DNA from: Coriobacteriaceae bacterium AM100-PB1-1D-6A
GTDB taxonomy: Bacteria > Actinomycetota > Coriobacteriia > Coriobacteriales > Coriobacteriaceae
Length of the DNA: 64,000 nucleotides
Reading direction: 5' to 3'
NCBI GenBank assembly: GCA_027660625.1
Contig: JAQDNC010000005.1
Location: 62,001-126,000 of the forward strand
Positions 40,884 to 50,031 of the stretch are shown here, piece after piece. Below the pieces are notes generated by a model. That model was not told where the DNA came from. It saw only the letters and a program-made list of their open reading frames with translations, and made no database searches. Made by a program: the position numbers and the translations under genes. Numbering within the stretch: the first letter of the stretch is position 1; each line of letters starts with the position of its first letter.

Positions 40884-41630
40884 ATGCAATCTGTTAAAAA
40901 AGTCGCATCCATCGCGTTGAGCGTCGTCATGTGGATCATCATCCTGGTGGCGGCCCTGTATGCGTTTACCACGCTCGCCACGCGCGAGGACGGCAGCGTC
41001 TCTGACGTCGCCGGCTTCACTCCGCTCGCCGTGCAGTCTGACTCCATGGCGCCCATGTTTAACAAGGGCGACCTCATCTTCATCAAAAAGTGCGACACCT
41101 CCAAGCTCGAGGTGGGCGACATCGTGACGTTCCATACCATCATCGACAACGAGTACGCGCTCAACACGCACCGCATCGCCGCCATCGACGAGGTTAACGG
41201 CATGCGCAGCTTTACCACCAAGGGCGATAACAACGACGTGGCCGATACGCACATCATCAGCGACGGCGACATCGTGGGCAAGTACCTGTTCGCGTTGCCG
41301 CAGATGGGCAAGGTCATGGACTTCCTGTCAAGCTCCATGGGCTTTCTCATTGTGATCGTGCTGCCCATGCTGCTGTTCTTTATCTACCAGGTGTATCACC
41401 TCATCGTGGTGGGCATGAACCTCAAGCGCGCTATGGCCGAGGAGGACCGCCTGGCCGCCGCGGCTGCCATTGTGGACGCCGAGGGCAAGGGCGACACTAC
41501 CGTCACGGCCGATAACGCCGCCGAGCAGCTCGCCCAGGCCGAGGCCAAGCTCGAGGAAGCCCGTCGTCTGAAGGCCGAGGCCGAGGCGGCGATGAGCGCG
41601 TCCAAGCAGGAGGGTACCGACGGTGAGTGA
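40884..41630 (+). CDS. SipW-type (ER-type, Ser/His) signal peptidase I with C-terminal coiled coil
   Basis: This 248-residue membrane peptidase removes signal peptides from TasA/pilin-like substrates. The nucleophile is Ser54 in Q-S-D-S-M-A-P. In place of the bacterial lysine there is His96 in L-N-T-H-R-I, and Asp115 lies in T-K-G-D-N-N, the Ser-His-Asp set of archaeal/ER-type enzymes such as SipW. Membrane helices are at about 8-30 and 142-165. A 60-residue charged coiled coil (A-Q-A-E-A-K-L-E-E-A-R-R) at the C-terminus is not usual for SipW. The gene overlaps the ATPase gene by eight bases (GTGAGTGA), so the two are tightly coupled. Confidence 0.87.
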   Translation: MQSVKKVASIALSVVMWIIILVAALYAFTTLATREDGSVSDVAGFTPLAVQSDSMAPMFNKGDLIFIKKCDTSKLEVGDIVTFHTIIDNEYALNTHRIAAIDEVNGMRSFTTKGDNNDVADTHIISDGDIVGKYLFALPQMGKVMDFLSSSMGFLIVIVLPMLLFFIYQVYHLIVVGMNLKRAMAEEDRLAAAAAIVDAEGKGDTTVTADNAAEQLAQAEAKLEEARRLKAEAEAAMSASKQEGTDGE

Positions 41631-43314
41631 GTTTCTGGGATTTGCCTGGGAGCTGTTGGCAAAGGTCGTCTACAACGTCGTTGCCGTCGTGAGCTCCATC
41701 CTTAACCTGCTGGTGTTTGGCTGGGTTGAGTACTTCAACATCTTTATGACCTACTTCACCACGTTTGACCTGGTGGGCAAGATCGGCGCGGTCATTCTGT
41801 TTGCCATGCTCATCGCGGTCCCCGTGCTGATCGTGGCCATCCTGGTCCACCACTACCGCATCAACCGCCGCCTGCATCGCGACGATACGTCCAACAAGGC
41901 GCTCTATCGCGAGATCGGCCGCCTGAACAAGCAGGTGCTCGACCTCATGGACGAGAAGAACAAGCTGCTAGCGCTCAAGGTCAATGCCATGGGCGGCACC
42001 AAGCAGATTCCGTACGTGGGCGCCTCGGCCCTGGCCGACGACCACCTGCCCACGGTGGGCAACGTGGTGGGCGCCGCCGCGGGTGCGCCTTCGGGCGAGG
42101 GCGCCACGGCTGCCGTGGTGTCGGGCAACGCGTCGCTCGCGCTCGATGGCGAGGGCGTCAAGGATGCCGCGGCCGCCATGGCCAAGGCTACCGTCGAGGC
42201 CAAGACTCTTGCCGAGGAAAAAGAGATCGCCCAGGCCAACCGCTTCCCCAAGCTGTCCCTTGTGGACCTTAAGTACCGCGACTGGGAATCGCCGGTCTAT
42301 GACGATGCCATCTCGCTGGAGGATTTTGTCGACAGCTTCCGCGCGTTCGCCTGCAGCCAGATGAAGCTCTACTACACGCCCGAGGTCATCCGTCGCTTTG
42401 TGGCCGGCATGGCCGCCTCCAAGCTACTGATCCTGGAGGGTATCTCGGGTACCGGTAAGACCTCGCTGCCCTACAGCTTTAGCCGCTACCTGGATAACCC
42501 CGCGACCATCGTGTCGGTGCAGCCGAGCTTTCGCGATCGCACCGAGGTGCTGGGCTACTTCAACGAGTTTTCCAAGCGCTTTAACGAGACTGAGTTCCTC
42601 CGCGCCGTGTACGAGGCCGGCCTTCGCCAGGACCCGTCCATGATCGTGCTCGACGAGATGAACCTCGCCCGCGTGGAGTACTACTTTGCCGAGATCCTGT
42701 CGGTGCTCGAGATGCCCAGCCACGACGAGTGGGTGCTCGACCTGGTACCCACCCAGTGGGCCGCCGACCCCAAGGGCCTGCACGACGGCAAGCTCACCAT
42801 TCCCGACAGCCTGTGGTTTATCGGCACGGCCAACAACGACGACTCCACCTTTACCATCACGGACAAGGTGTACGACCGCGCGATTCCCATCGAGCTCAAC
42901 GAGCGCGCCGATGCGTTTGAGTGCGAGCCGCACGAGCGCGTGCACGTGACGGCCGACCACCTGCAGTATCTGTTCCAGAAGGCCAAGGTCGAGTACGTGA
43001 TCGACGACGAGCTGCTCCAGAAGATGCACAAGCTGGACCAGTACCTGCAGACCCGCTTTAAGCTGGCCTTTGGTAACCGTATCATCAAGCAGATGTACGA
43101 CTTTATCCCCGTGTACGTGGCGTGCGGCGGCACCGAGCTAGGCGGCATGGACTACATCATCGCCCGCAAGGTGCTCAAGAAGTTTGAGTCCATGAACGTG
43201 AGCTTTGTGCGCGACGAGATGAAGGGCCTGATCGAGTACATCGAGAAGACCTTTGGCGAGGGCGGCCTGCCCGATTCCGTCATGTATCTGCAGCGGATCC
43301 AGAACTTCTACTAA
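41623..43314 (+). CDS. Membrane-anchored McrB-like AAA+ ATPase
   Basis: This 563-residue protein has two N-terminal hydrophobic segments (about 8-42 and 50-76), a basic/acidic coil and a variable linker (to about 205), and a MoxR/McrB-type AAA+ module (about 230-540): Walker A G-I-S-G-T-G-K-T (273-280), Walker B I-V-L-D-E-M-N (341-347), sensor region G-T-A-N-N-D-D-S (401-408) and D-R-A (418-420). McrB relatives normally serve restriction or defence systems; here the enzyme is tied to the membrane and embedded in an exported-protein operon. It probably remodels or powers assembly of the secreted family (inference). Starts at GTG 41623 overlapping the peptidase gene. Confidence 0.82.
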   Translation: MSEFLGFAWELLAKVVYNVVAVVSSILNLLVFGWVEYFNIFMTYFTTFDLVGKIGAVILFAMLIAVPVLIVAILVHHYRINRRLHRDDTSNKALYREIGRLNKQVLDLMDEKNKLLALKVNAMGGTKQIPYVGASALADDHLPTVGNVVGAAAGAPSGEGATAAVVSGNASLALDGEGVKDAAAAMAKATVEAKTLAEEKEIAQANRFPKLSLVDLKYRDWESPVYDDAISLEDFVDSFRAFACSQMKLYYTPEVIRRFVAGMAASKLLILEGISGTGKTSLPYSFSRYLDNPATIVSVQPSFRDRTEVLGYFNEFSKRFNETEFLRAVYEAGLRQDPSMIVLDEMNLARVEYYFAEILSVLEMPSHDEWVLDLVPTQWAADPKGLHDGKLTIPDSLWFIGTANNDDSTFTITDKVYDRAIPIELNERADAFECEPHERVHVTADHLQYLFQKAKVEYVIDDELLQKMHKLDQYLQTRFKLAFGNRIIKQMYDFIPVYVACGGTELGGMDYIIARKVLKKFESMNVSFVRDEMKGLIEYIEKTFGEGGLPDSVMYLQRIQNFY

Positions 43315-43423
43315 TGCCGTGAGCGCGTGCGAGCGCGGGGCGTGGGACACGACAATCAGTAGCGTTTGCCCTGTGTGGTGTCGTCCCGCCCCTTCCCGAT
43401 CGATCCAACCTATGGAGTAACCC

Positions 43424-45679
43424 ATGTCCGAGACCATTCAGGACCTCTATACCAGCTTCTCCGAGCAGATGGAGCCCATCCAGGAGGACAGCCGCTACTT
43501 TCGCTATCTGTTTGAGATGGCGCAGGCCTCGGGCACCACGATCGAGCAGCAGCGCGAGGAGCTCGTCAAGGTGGTGGACGAGGAGTGGATCAGCATGATC
43601 GAGGACTCGCTCGACGCCATCAACACCATTATCGAAAAGCCGCGCCGCTTCATCACCACCGAGGAAGCGGTGGTGCCGGTCTCGCTCGCCAAAAAGATCA
43701 GCGCCGACAGCGTCCGTCACCTGAGCCAGAACACGCAGTTCTTGGCGCCGAGCGATGACGGCGGCGTCCACCCTACGCGCATCCTCAACGTCAATACCGT
43801 CGAGACCTACGATCTGTACGAGAACCGCTTTATCTACCACCTGATTCAGCGCCTGCTGACGTTTGTGGACAAGCGTACCGACGTGATCTTTTGGTCGACG
43901 GGCAACGAGATCCGCAACCGCTTTAAGATGCACAGCAAGATCGACGACGCGTACGAGGAGATCGAGTACAACGTCGAGATGACGGTCAAGAACCGCCAGA
44001 GCTTTGCCGAGAACGACGCCGACAACATGGACGTCTTTATGCGCATCGACCGCGTGCGCCGCCTGGTCATGGCACTGCGCGGTGCGTCGTTCTGCCAGAT
44101 CATGAACGGGTGCAGCGCGGTCCGCAGCCCCATTCAGCGCACTAACCTCATCATGAAGGACCCCAACTACCGCAAGTGCTACCAGCTGTGGCAGTTTATG
44201 GAGCGCTACGACAAGGTGGGCTACAACATCGACGTGCAGCAGCAGGCGCTGGCGTTCGATGACGAGTACATGGTGCAGATGTACACCAACCTCATTAACA
44301 ACTACACCGTCTTTAAGAGCCTGACCGATGACGAGCGCAACCTGCAGGAGCTCGAGAGCGTGCAACACGCGCCGGTGGCGCCCAAGTTTATTAAGGAGAT
44401 TAAGGAGGTGCAGGTCGATAGCCCCGACCTGCCCGACGTCGAGGTCCGTCGCGTGTTTGTGGAGGAGGTCACGCAGGCTCAGCTCGATGCCGAGCAGGCG
44501 CTGGCCGAGGCTCGCGAGCAGATTGAGGAGCTGCGGGGACAGCTGAAGTCCTGGAAGGTACAGGCGCACGCGCTGACCGATGAACGCGACGACTTGGCAG
44601 ACGAGCTGGACGAGGCCAAGACGCGTGAGCTGGCATTGACGCAGCGCGCACAGATTGCCGAAGCCGATGCCGAGGAGCTGCGTGACTCGCTGGAGGATGT
44701 CGAGGCGGGCAAGAAGGCTGCCGAGAATGCTGCCGTTGAGGCGCGCTCGACCGCGGCGGCCCAGCTTGAGCAGATGCGCGCCGAGGCCGATGCCGAGGTG
44801 GTTGCCGCCCGTGCCGACGCGGATGCCAAGATTGCGGCCACAGAGCAGGCGGCCGCCGAGCAGGTCGCGCAGGTCAAGAGCGAGTCCGCCGCGGCTCTGG
44901 CTGCCAAGGCGGCGGCCGATGCCGCCGAGCTGCAGGCCACCAAGGACGCTGCTGCGGCCGAGCTTGCCGGCGTGCGTGAGGCCTCTGCCAAGGAGGTGGC
45001 TGCACTGCATGCCAAGCTGGATGCCGCCGAGCTGCAGATTGAGGAAGCGCAGCTGACGGCCGAGCGCGATGCCCGTGCTGCGGCCGAGGCGGCCGATGCC
45101 GCCGTGGCCGAGGCGGAGCAGAAGCTCGCCGATACCGTCGCCGCGGCCGAGGAGAAGGTTTCCGCTGCTCAGCAGGCAGCCGATGCTGCGATCGATGCCG
45201 CCCGTGCGGCCGCCGATTCTGCCGTCGAGCAAGCTGCGGTGGACGCCAGCGAGAAGGTCGCCGCAGCCGCTACCGAGCGCGATGCCGCCACGCGTGCCGC
45301 CGAGGAAGCCCGTGCCGACGCCGACGCGCGTATCGCCGCGGCCGAGCTCGAGGCGGGGGAGCGCATTGAGCAGGAACTCGCCGCCGCCACGGCCACGCAC
45401 GAGCACGAGCTCGAGGCCGTCCGCGCGGAGATGCAGCAGCGCTTGGCCTCGTTGGCGCACGAGCTGGAGCAGGCCGAGCGCGATCGCGCCCGTGCCGAGC
45501 GCCGTGCCGAGGGCAACAGCCTGTCGCGCTATCTGTTGGCCCGCCTGCGCGGCGAGGCTGGCGAGCTGGCTGCGGGTGCCGAGGGCGACGCGGGTGCCGC
45601 GACCGATGCCGCGCCTTCTGCAAAGGATGCCGCCGACGCCGCCGACACTGCGCTTTCCGCAAGGGACGACGACAAGTGA
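43424..45679 (+). CDS. DUF2357-like protein with very long alanine-rich coiled coil
   Basis: This is a 751-residue cytoplasmic protein. Residues 1-320 resemble DUF2357 proteins that partner McrB-like ATPases (S-Q-N-T-Q-F-L, then V-E-T-Y-D-L-Y-E-N-R-F-I-Y-H-L and a K-C-Y-Q-L-W block). From about 340 to 715 there is an almost unbroken Ala/Glu/Lys/Asp heptad region with no nuclease motif. A normal partner has a PD-(D/E)XK domain there. Near the end it reads S-L-S-R-Y-L-L-A-R-L-R. It likely works with the ATPase encoded just before and forms a long rod or scaffold (inference). The TGA stop overlaps the next start. Confidence 0.72.
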   Translation: MSETIQDLYTSFSEQMEPIQEDSRYFRYLFEMAQASGTTIEQQREELVKVVDEEWISMIEDSLDAINTIIEKPRRFITTEEAVVPVSLAKKISADSVRHLSQNTQFLAPSDDGGVHPTRILNVNTVETYDLYENRFIYHLIQRLLTFVDKRTDVIFWSTGNEIRNRFKMHSKIDDAYEEIEYNVEMTVKNRQSFAENDADNMDVFMRIDRVRRLVMALRGASFCQIMNGCSAVRSPIQRTNLIMKDPNYRKCYQLWQFMERYDKVGYNIDVQQQALAFDDEYMVQMYTNLINNYTVFKSLTDDERNLQELESVQHAPVAPKFIKEIKEVQVDSPDLPDVEVRRVFVEEVTQAQLDAEQALAEAREQIEELRGQLKSWKVQAHALTDERDDLADELDEAKTRELALTQRAQIAEADAEELRDSLEDVEAGKKAAENAAVEARSTAAAQLEQMRAEADAEVVAARADADAKIAATEQAAAEQVAQVKSESAAALAAKAAADAAELQATKDAAAAELAGVREASAKEVAALHAKLDAAELQIEEAQLTAERDARAAAEAADAAVAEAEQKLADTVAAAEEKVSAAQQAADAAIDAARAAADSAVEQAAVDASEKVAAAATERDAATRAAEEARADADARIAAAELEAGERIEQELAAATATHEHELEAVRAEMQQRLASLAHELEQAERDRARAERRAEGNSLSRYLLARLRGEAGELAAGAEGDAGAATDAAPSAKDAADAADTALSARDDDK

Positions 45680-46383
45680 TGAAGCACGTGCTTCGTGTGA
45701 TCAACGTGCTGGCGACCATGGTGATCCTGGTCGCCTTTGTGGTGCTGCTGCGCACGGTGTTCACGCCCGCCGGCGAGATTCCCACCATCATGGGCTACGG
45801 CTTTATGCGCACGCTGACCGGCTCGATGGAGCCGGCGATTCCCGTGCATTCGTTTATCGTCGTCGATACCGACAACAGCCAGGTCTACCAGGTGGGCGAT
45901 ATCATCACCTTCCATTCGTCCGATGACGCGCTGGAGGGTTCGCTCAACACGCACCGCATCGTATCCGTGGAGGCTGCGTCCGACGGCTCGCCGGTCTACC
46001 ACACCAAGGGCGATGCCAATCCGGTCGAGGACGTCGCGCCCGTGTCCGCCGCCGATGTGGTGGGCCGCGTGGTCTTTGTCTCGGCAGGCCTGGGCGTGGT
46101 GGTGTCGCTGCTCACCAATCCGCTGCTGTTCTTTCCGTTCATCGTGGTGCCGTTGATTGTGCTGCTGGTGCTCGAGATTCGCCATATGGTCAAAACCACA
46201 CAAGAGGTGGCACGCGCCGAGGACGAGGCCGCCCTGCGTGCTGCCGTGGAGCAGATTCGCGAAAAGCGTCGTAGCGAGCAGGAAGGCCAGGACGACGCTA
46301 AGGAGCAGAGCGACGGCGAGCATACTGGGGGAAGTGTGGAAACCGACCCCGGCGCCCTAGACGATTCCAACCGATCGGCATAG
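45679..46383 (+). CDS. Second SipW-type signal peptidase I
   Basis: This 234-residue Ser/His-type peptidase has Ser49 in L-T-G-S-M-E-P, His92 in L-N-T-H-R-I and Asp112 in T-K-G-D-A-N. Membrane helices are at about 8-28 and 135-165, and a charged coiled-coil tail (about 170-234) ends acidic. It is only moderately like the enzyme at 40884 (different N-terminus and linker), so the operon keeps two peptidases, maybe for different substrate signals. ATG 45679 lies inside the TGATG overlap with the previous gene; GTG 45676 would add one residue. It is the last gene of the operon. Confidence 0.85.
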   Translation: MKHVLRVINVLATMVILVAFVVLLRTVFTPAGEIPTIMGYGFMRTLTGSMEPAIPVHSFIVVDTDNSQVYQVGDIITFHSSDDALEGSLNTHRIVSVEAASDGSPVYHTKGDANPVEDVAPVSAADVVGRVVFVSAGLGVVVSLLTNPLLFFPFIVVPLIVLLVLEIRHMVKTTQEVARAEDEAALRAAVEQIREKRRSEQEGQDDAKEQSDGEHTGGSVETDPGALDDSNRSA

Positions 46384-46508
46384 CTCTTCAGTGCCTTTCG
46401 TCCCTGCAAATTGGACGCCCGTAGATGTTCCGAATCGTCTGCTTTTTCATACCAATATTCGTGCTACAGTTTGAGCGCTTTGTTGCCAATTGATTTCGGG
46501 GGAGTGGA

Positions 46509-47531
46509 ATGGAGCAGGAGCGCTCAGCGCAGCGTGCACGCAAAAAGGCTTCGGTACCGATGACGGCGGCGTCCGATTTTGTCGTGCCCGAGGGAACTGA
46601 CGAGCTCAGCCGCAGCACCCGCCGTGCATGGCGCGAGCGCCTCAACGATGCGTCGTCGCGCAAGATGATTACGGGCGTTCTGGCCACGCTGGCGGGCGGT
46701 TCGTTTTGGGGTTTTTCGGGCACCAGCGCGAGCTTCCTGTTCGATACTTATCACGTTGATACCCTGTGGCTTATGAGTGTGCGCCAGATTCTCGCCGGCC
46801 TGCTCTTTATGGCCGTGGTGGTCACGCGCGATCGCGAGCGTCTGGTTAGGCTCTGGACCACGCCCGCCGACCGTAGGCAACTGCTGCTTTTTACCGCTTT
46901 TGGCCTGCTGTTCAACCAGTTCTGCTATCTTTCGGCCGTGCGTCTGACCAATGCCGGAACCGCGACGGTGCTCCAGTGCCTGCAGCTGGTCATCATCATG
47001 GGTTACGCCTGCGTGGTCGATCGCCGCATGCCGCGCGCTCGCGAGACGATCGGCATTGGTCTGGCCCTCGGTGGCACCTTTTTAATCGCTACCGGCGGCG
47101 ATCCGACCAGTTTGAGCATATCGCCGCTTGGTCTGGTCGCAGGCCTTATGTGTGCGGTTAGCGCAGCCTGTATGGCGGTGATTCCCGCCAAGATTCTGCC
47201 CGAATACGGCAGCCCCATCGTTACAGGCTCTGCCATGCTCACAGCGGGCGTGGTCTCGTGCGTCTTCGTGCAGCCGTGGGCTCATATGCCGGCGCTCGAT
47301 GCTGCCGGTATCGAGGCGCTCGCGGTGTTTGTGGTCATTGGCTCGTTTTTTGCCTACATGCTGTATATGCAGGGCGTTAAGGACATCGGCTCGGTGCGTG
47401 CGAGCCTCATCGGAACCGTGGAGCCGGTCTCGGCGACCATCACCAGCGCCGTTATGCTGGGCACGGTATTTTTGCCGACCGACTTGATTGGCTTTGCCAT
47501 GATTATCGTGATGATGTTCCTGACGGTATAG
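46509..47531 (+). CDS. DMT-superfamily (EamA) transporter
   Basis: This 340-residue permease has about ten helices in two EamA repeats, preceded by a roughly 50-residue hydrophilic tail that is longer than usual. G-G-S-F-W-G-F-S-G-T-S-A opens the first repeat (the W-G-x-x-F/G signature) and G-L-V-A-G-L-M-C-A-V-S-A the second; V-E-P-V-S-A-T-I-T-S-A near the end is a standard family motif. ATG 46509 has GGGGGAGTG upstream. Substrate unknown. It is not an obvious part of the fibre operon (125-base gap). Confidence 0.85.
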   Translation: MEQERSAQRARKKASVPMTAASDFVVPEGTDELSRSTRRAWRERLNDASSRKMITGVLATLAGGSFWGFSGTSASFLFDTYHVDTLWLMSVRQILAGLLFMAVVVTRDRERLVRLWTTPADRRQLLLFTAFGLLFNQFCYLSAVRLTNAGTATVLQCLQLVIIMGYACVVDRRMPRARETIGIGLALGGTFLIATGGDPTSLSISPLGLVAGLMCAVSAACMAVIPAKILPEYGSPIVTGSAMLTAGVVSCVFVQPWAHMPALDAAGIEALAVFVVIGSFFAYMLYMQGVKDIGSVRASLIGTVEPVSATITSAVMLGTVFLPTDLIGFAMIIVMMFLTV

Positions 47532-47670
47532 CTTACGCCGCTGCCTAGACGGACACGGTGTTGCACCACAATTCCGCGAATTGGTGCCTGCATCTGGAGT
47601 TTAACTGACGATGCCAAATATGTCATAAACTAATAGCGTTATTGACTTTTAGTATTGCGAGGACTCCTCT

Positions 47671-50028
47671 ATGGCTGGTAACCACTTTAAGAACGGCGAC
47701 GGCGAGCGCCCTGCAGTTCCGCCGTGTTCAAATGGGACTGGAAACGCTGACGTACCGAGTGGATCCAGCCAAAACGGTGCTGGCAACCGTACGTCTCCGG
47801 GCGAAACGGCGATGTTTGCCGCTCTGTACGAACAGTCTCAAAAGGCAAAACAGGCTGGTCGCGTAGGCAGGCAGGCATTTCCGGGCGGGGCGGGCTCTGC
47901 GGCTTCGTCGGCCGGGGTCCGTCCGGCGCCAACGGGCGGTGCAAATGTCGCCGGCTCCACTGGCCCCGCTAACAACGCTCATCGCGCCCACAACGCCGGC
48001 CCCGTCAACTCTGCCAATCCCGCCAATAGTGCTTCTTCTGCTGGAGACGCAGGGCTTACGGGTAACCTAGGCACTATCTATACGGGCGCTTCCGAAACCG
48101 GCACGTTTGCCCGTCTCAATGACGACGGTGCCGAGTTTAAGGGCTCGGGCTCTAAAGAAGATTATTACGATTTTGGCTTGAACTACGGCGGTGATTCCTC
48201 GACGAGCCCGACCTCGAACGGCCTGGTTCGCCATCGCCATCGCAAGGGCGAGCGCAAGAAGCGCCGCGTTGCAGCCGTTGTTGCTGTCATCGTCGCGGTG
48301 GTTCTTGTCGCTTTTGGCGTGAGTGGCTTCATGCTGTTTAACTCGGCAAAAACCGTGAAGAGCCAGGCAAAGGAAACTGTCGAGATCGTCGGCGGCCTTA
48401 AGGACAAGGTCACGTCGGGCGATTTTTCGACCCTGCCCGACGATGCGAAAAAGATCGACGAGCTCTGCAGCAGCATGAAGAAGGAGACCTCGAGCCCGGT
48501 GTGGACGATGGCCTCGTTCATTCCGGTGTACGGCGGCGACATTAATGCCGCCCGCACCATGGTCGACGCTCTGTCCGATGTTTCGAGCGGCGCGCTGGTC
48601 CCCATGGCCGATAATCTCGCTCAGGCAACGCCCGGCAAGCTGTTCCAGGACGGGACAATCAACGTGTCCGCGCTGCAGGCGGTCGCCGATTCGCTCTCCG
48701 ATAGCTCGAAGGCGTTCAAGAGCGCCAACAAAAAGGTGCAGGGTATTGGCGATACGCATATCGCCCAGGTGACTGAGCTGGTCGATAAGGCAAAGGACGG
48801 CTTTGCCACCCTGGACGGTGTAGTCGACGCGGCAGAGAAGATTGCCCCCGTTCTGCCCCAGATGCTCGGCGCCAACGGCCAGACGCGCCATTATCTTGTG
48901 CTCGCGATGAGCAATGTCGAGATCCGCGCCTGCGGCGGTTTCCCCGGTTCTCGCGGCGTGATGTCAGTGACTGACGGTAAGCTCGAGCTGGGCGATTTTG
49001 TCAAAGTCGACATGATGAAAGAGCCTTTGAGTCCGCTTCCCATCACCGATGAAGAGGCAAACTTGTTCACGACCGGATGGGGCCTGACCGGTTTCAACAC
49101 GCTCGGATACACGATGGGCGACGTTACGATGACGCCTGATTATCCGCGTGCGGCTCAGCTTGCCAGCGATATGCAGAAGGCCATTGTCGGAGATGACATC
49201 GACGGCGTATTTGCAGTCGATCCGGTATTTTTGCAGTATATGCTCGGCATTGTAGGCGGCACGCAGCTTCCCGACGGCACCGTCGTCGACGGAAGCAACG
49301 CTGCAAAGGTGCTGCTGCACGATATTTATTGGAATTACCCGGTAGAGGAACAGGACGCCATTTTTGCGGCGGTTGCCGGATCGGCTTTTAACAAGATCGT
49401 GGACGAACTGGGCTCCAGCGATATTACTAAGATCGCTGCCGCCATCGAAAAGGGCGCTTCCGAGGGTCGCATCCTCATGTATTCGAGAAACGATGACGAG
49501 GAAAAGGCCGCGAAGGCTCTTGGAATATCGGGCGCCCTCCAAGCCGATACGTCGGAGGCTCCGATCTTGGGCGTCTATGTGAACAACTACAGCTATTCAA
49601 AGATGGATTGGTTCCTTGATAAGCGAGTCACCATCGATTCTTCGGTTGAAAACGCCGATGGCTCGACGACGTATCGAGTGACCACCACGCTCAAGAACAC
49701 GATGACCCCCCAGGAGAAGGCCGAGATGCCTGGTTATTTCCAGGGCCATAACGGCATTAGCCAGGATATTGATGACGAGGTGCTGAGGCTCTATCTCTAT
49801 GCTCCCGCGGGAGGCAGCATTTCGGACATTAAGACTTCGGGCTCCGGTTCTATCGAGATGAACGAAGCGACGCACGATGGTCTGAAGGTTGCATGGGGCG
49901 GCGTCCACATGCTTCTTGGACAAGACGTAAAGGTCGAGTACACGGTTACGACTTCGAAGGACTCTGGGCACAAAGCGCTTAAGGTTCGCACCACGCCAAC
50001 CGCTCAAACGTTTGAACAGGATAAGTAA
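47671..50028 (+). CDS. DUF4012 domain protein
   Basis: This is a 785-residue membrane-anchored protein. The first 185 residues are low-complexity (Asn/Ala/Gly/Ser) and cytoplasmic, then R-K-K-R-R and one helix (A-V-V-A-V-I-V-A-V-V-L-V-A-F-G, about 195-220), then a large outer domain with the DUF4012 hallmark A-M-S-N-V-E-I-R-A-C-G-G-F-P-G-S and a final beta-rich region. DUF4012 proteins occur in Actinobacteria and envelope clusters; their function is unknown. It ends three bases before glmM, a cell-wall precursor gene, which supports an envelope role. Confidence 0.85.
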   Translation: MAGNHFKNGDGERPAVPPCSNGTGNADVPSGSSQNGAGNRTSPGETAMFAALYEQSQKAKQAGRVGRQAFPGGAGSAASSAGVRPAPTGGANVAGSTGPANNAHRAHNAGPVNSANPANSASSAGDAGLTGNLGTIYTGASETGTFARLNDDGAEFKGSGSKEDYYDFGLNYGGDSSTSPTSNGLVRHRHRKGERKKRRVAAVVAVIVAVVLVAFGVSGFMLFNSAKTVKSQAKETVEIVGGLKDKVTSGDFSTLPDDAKKIDELCSSMKKETSSPVWTMASFIPVYGGDINAARTMVDALSDVSSGALVPMADNLAQATPGKLFQDGTINVSALQAVADSLSDSSKAFKSANKKVQGIGDTHIAQVTELVDKAKDGFATLDGVVDAAEKIAPVLPQMLGANGQTRHYLVLAMSNVEIRACGGFPGSRGVMSVTDGKLELGDFVKVDMMKEPLSPLPITDEEANLFTTGWGLTGFNTLGYTMGDVTMTPDYPRAAQLASDMQKAIVGDDIDGVFAVDPVFLQYMLGIVGGTQLPDGTVVDGSNAAKVLLHDIYWNYPVEEQDAIFAAVAGSAFNKIVDELGSSDITKIAAAIEKGASEGRILMYSRNDDEEKAAKALGISGALQADTSEAPILGVYVNNYSYSKMDWFLDKRVTIDSSVENADGSTTYRVTTTLKNTMTPQEKAEMPGYFQGHNGISQDIDDEVLRLYLYAPAGGSISDIKTSGSGSIEMNEATHDGLKVAWGGVHMLLGQDVKVEYTVTTSKDSGHKALKVRTTPTAQTFEQDK

Positions 50029-50031
50029 GAT

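Noticed and set aside
43280..45460. 726-residue Leu/Gly-rich minus-strand frame
   Set aside because: It is the antisense shadow of the alanine/glutamate-rich coiled coil, whose codon pattern avoids stops on the other strand.
41623..45679. Classical McrBC restriction system
   Set aside because: No McrC-type nuclease domain and the ATPase is membrane-anchored inside an exported-protein operon.
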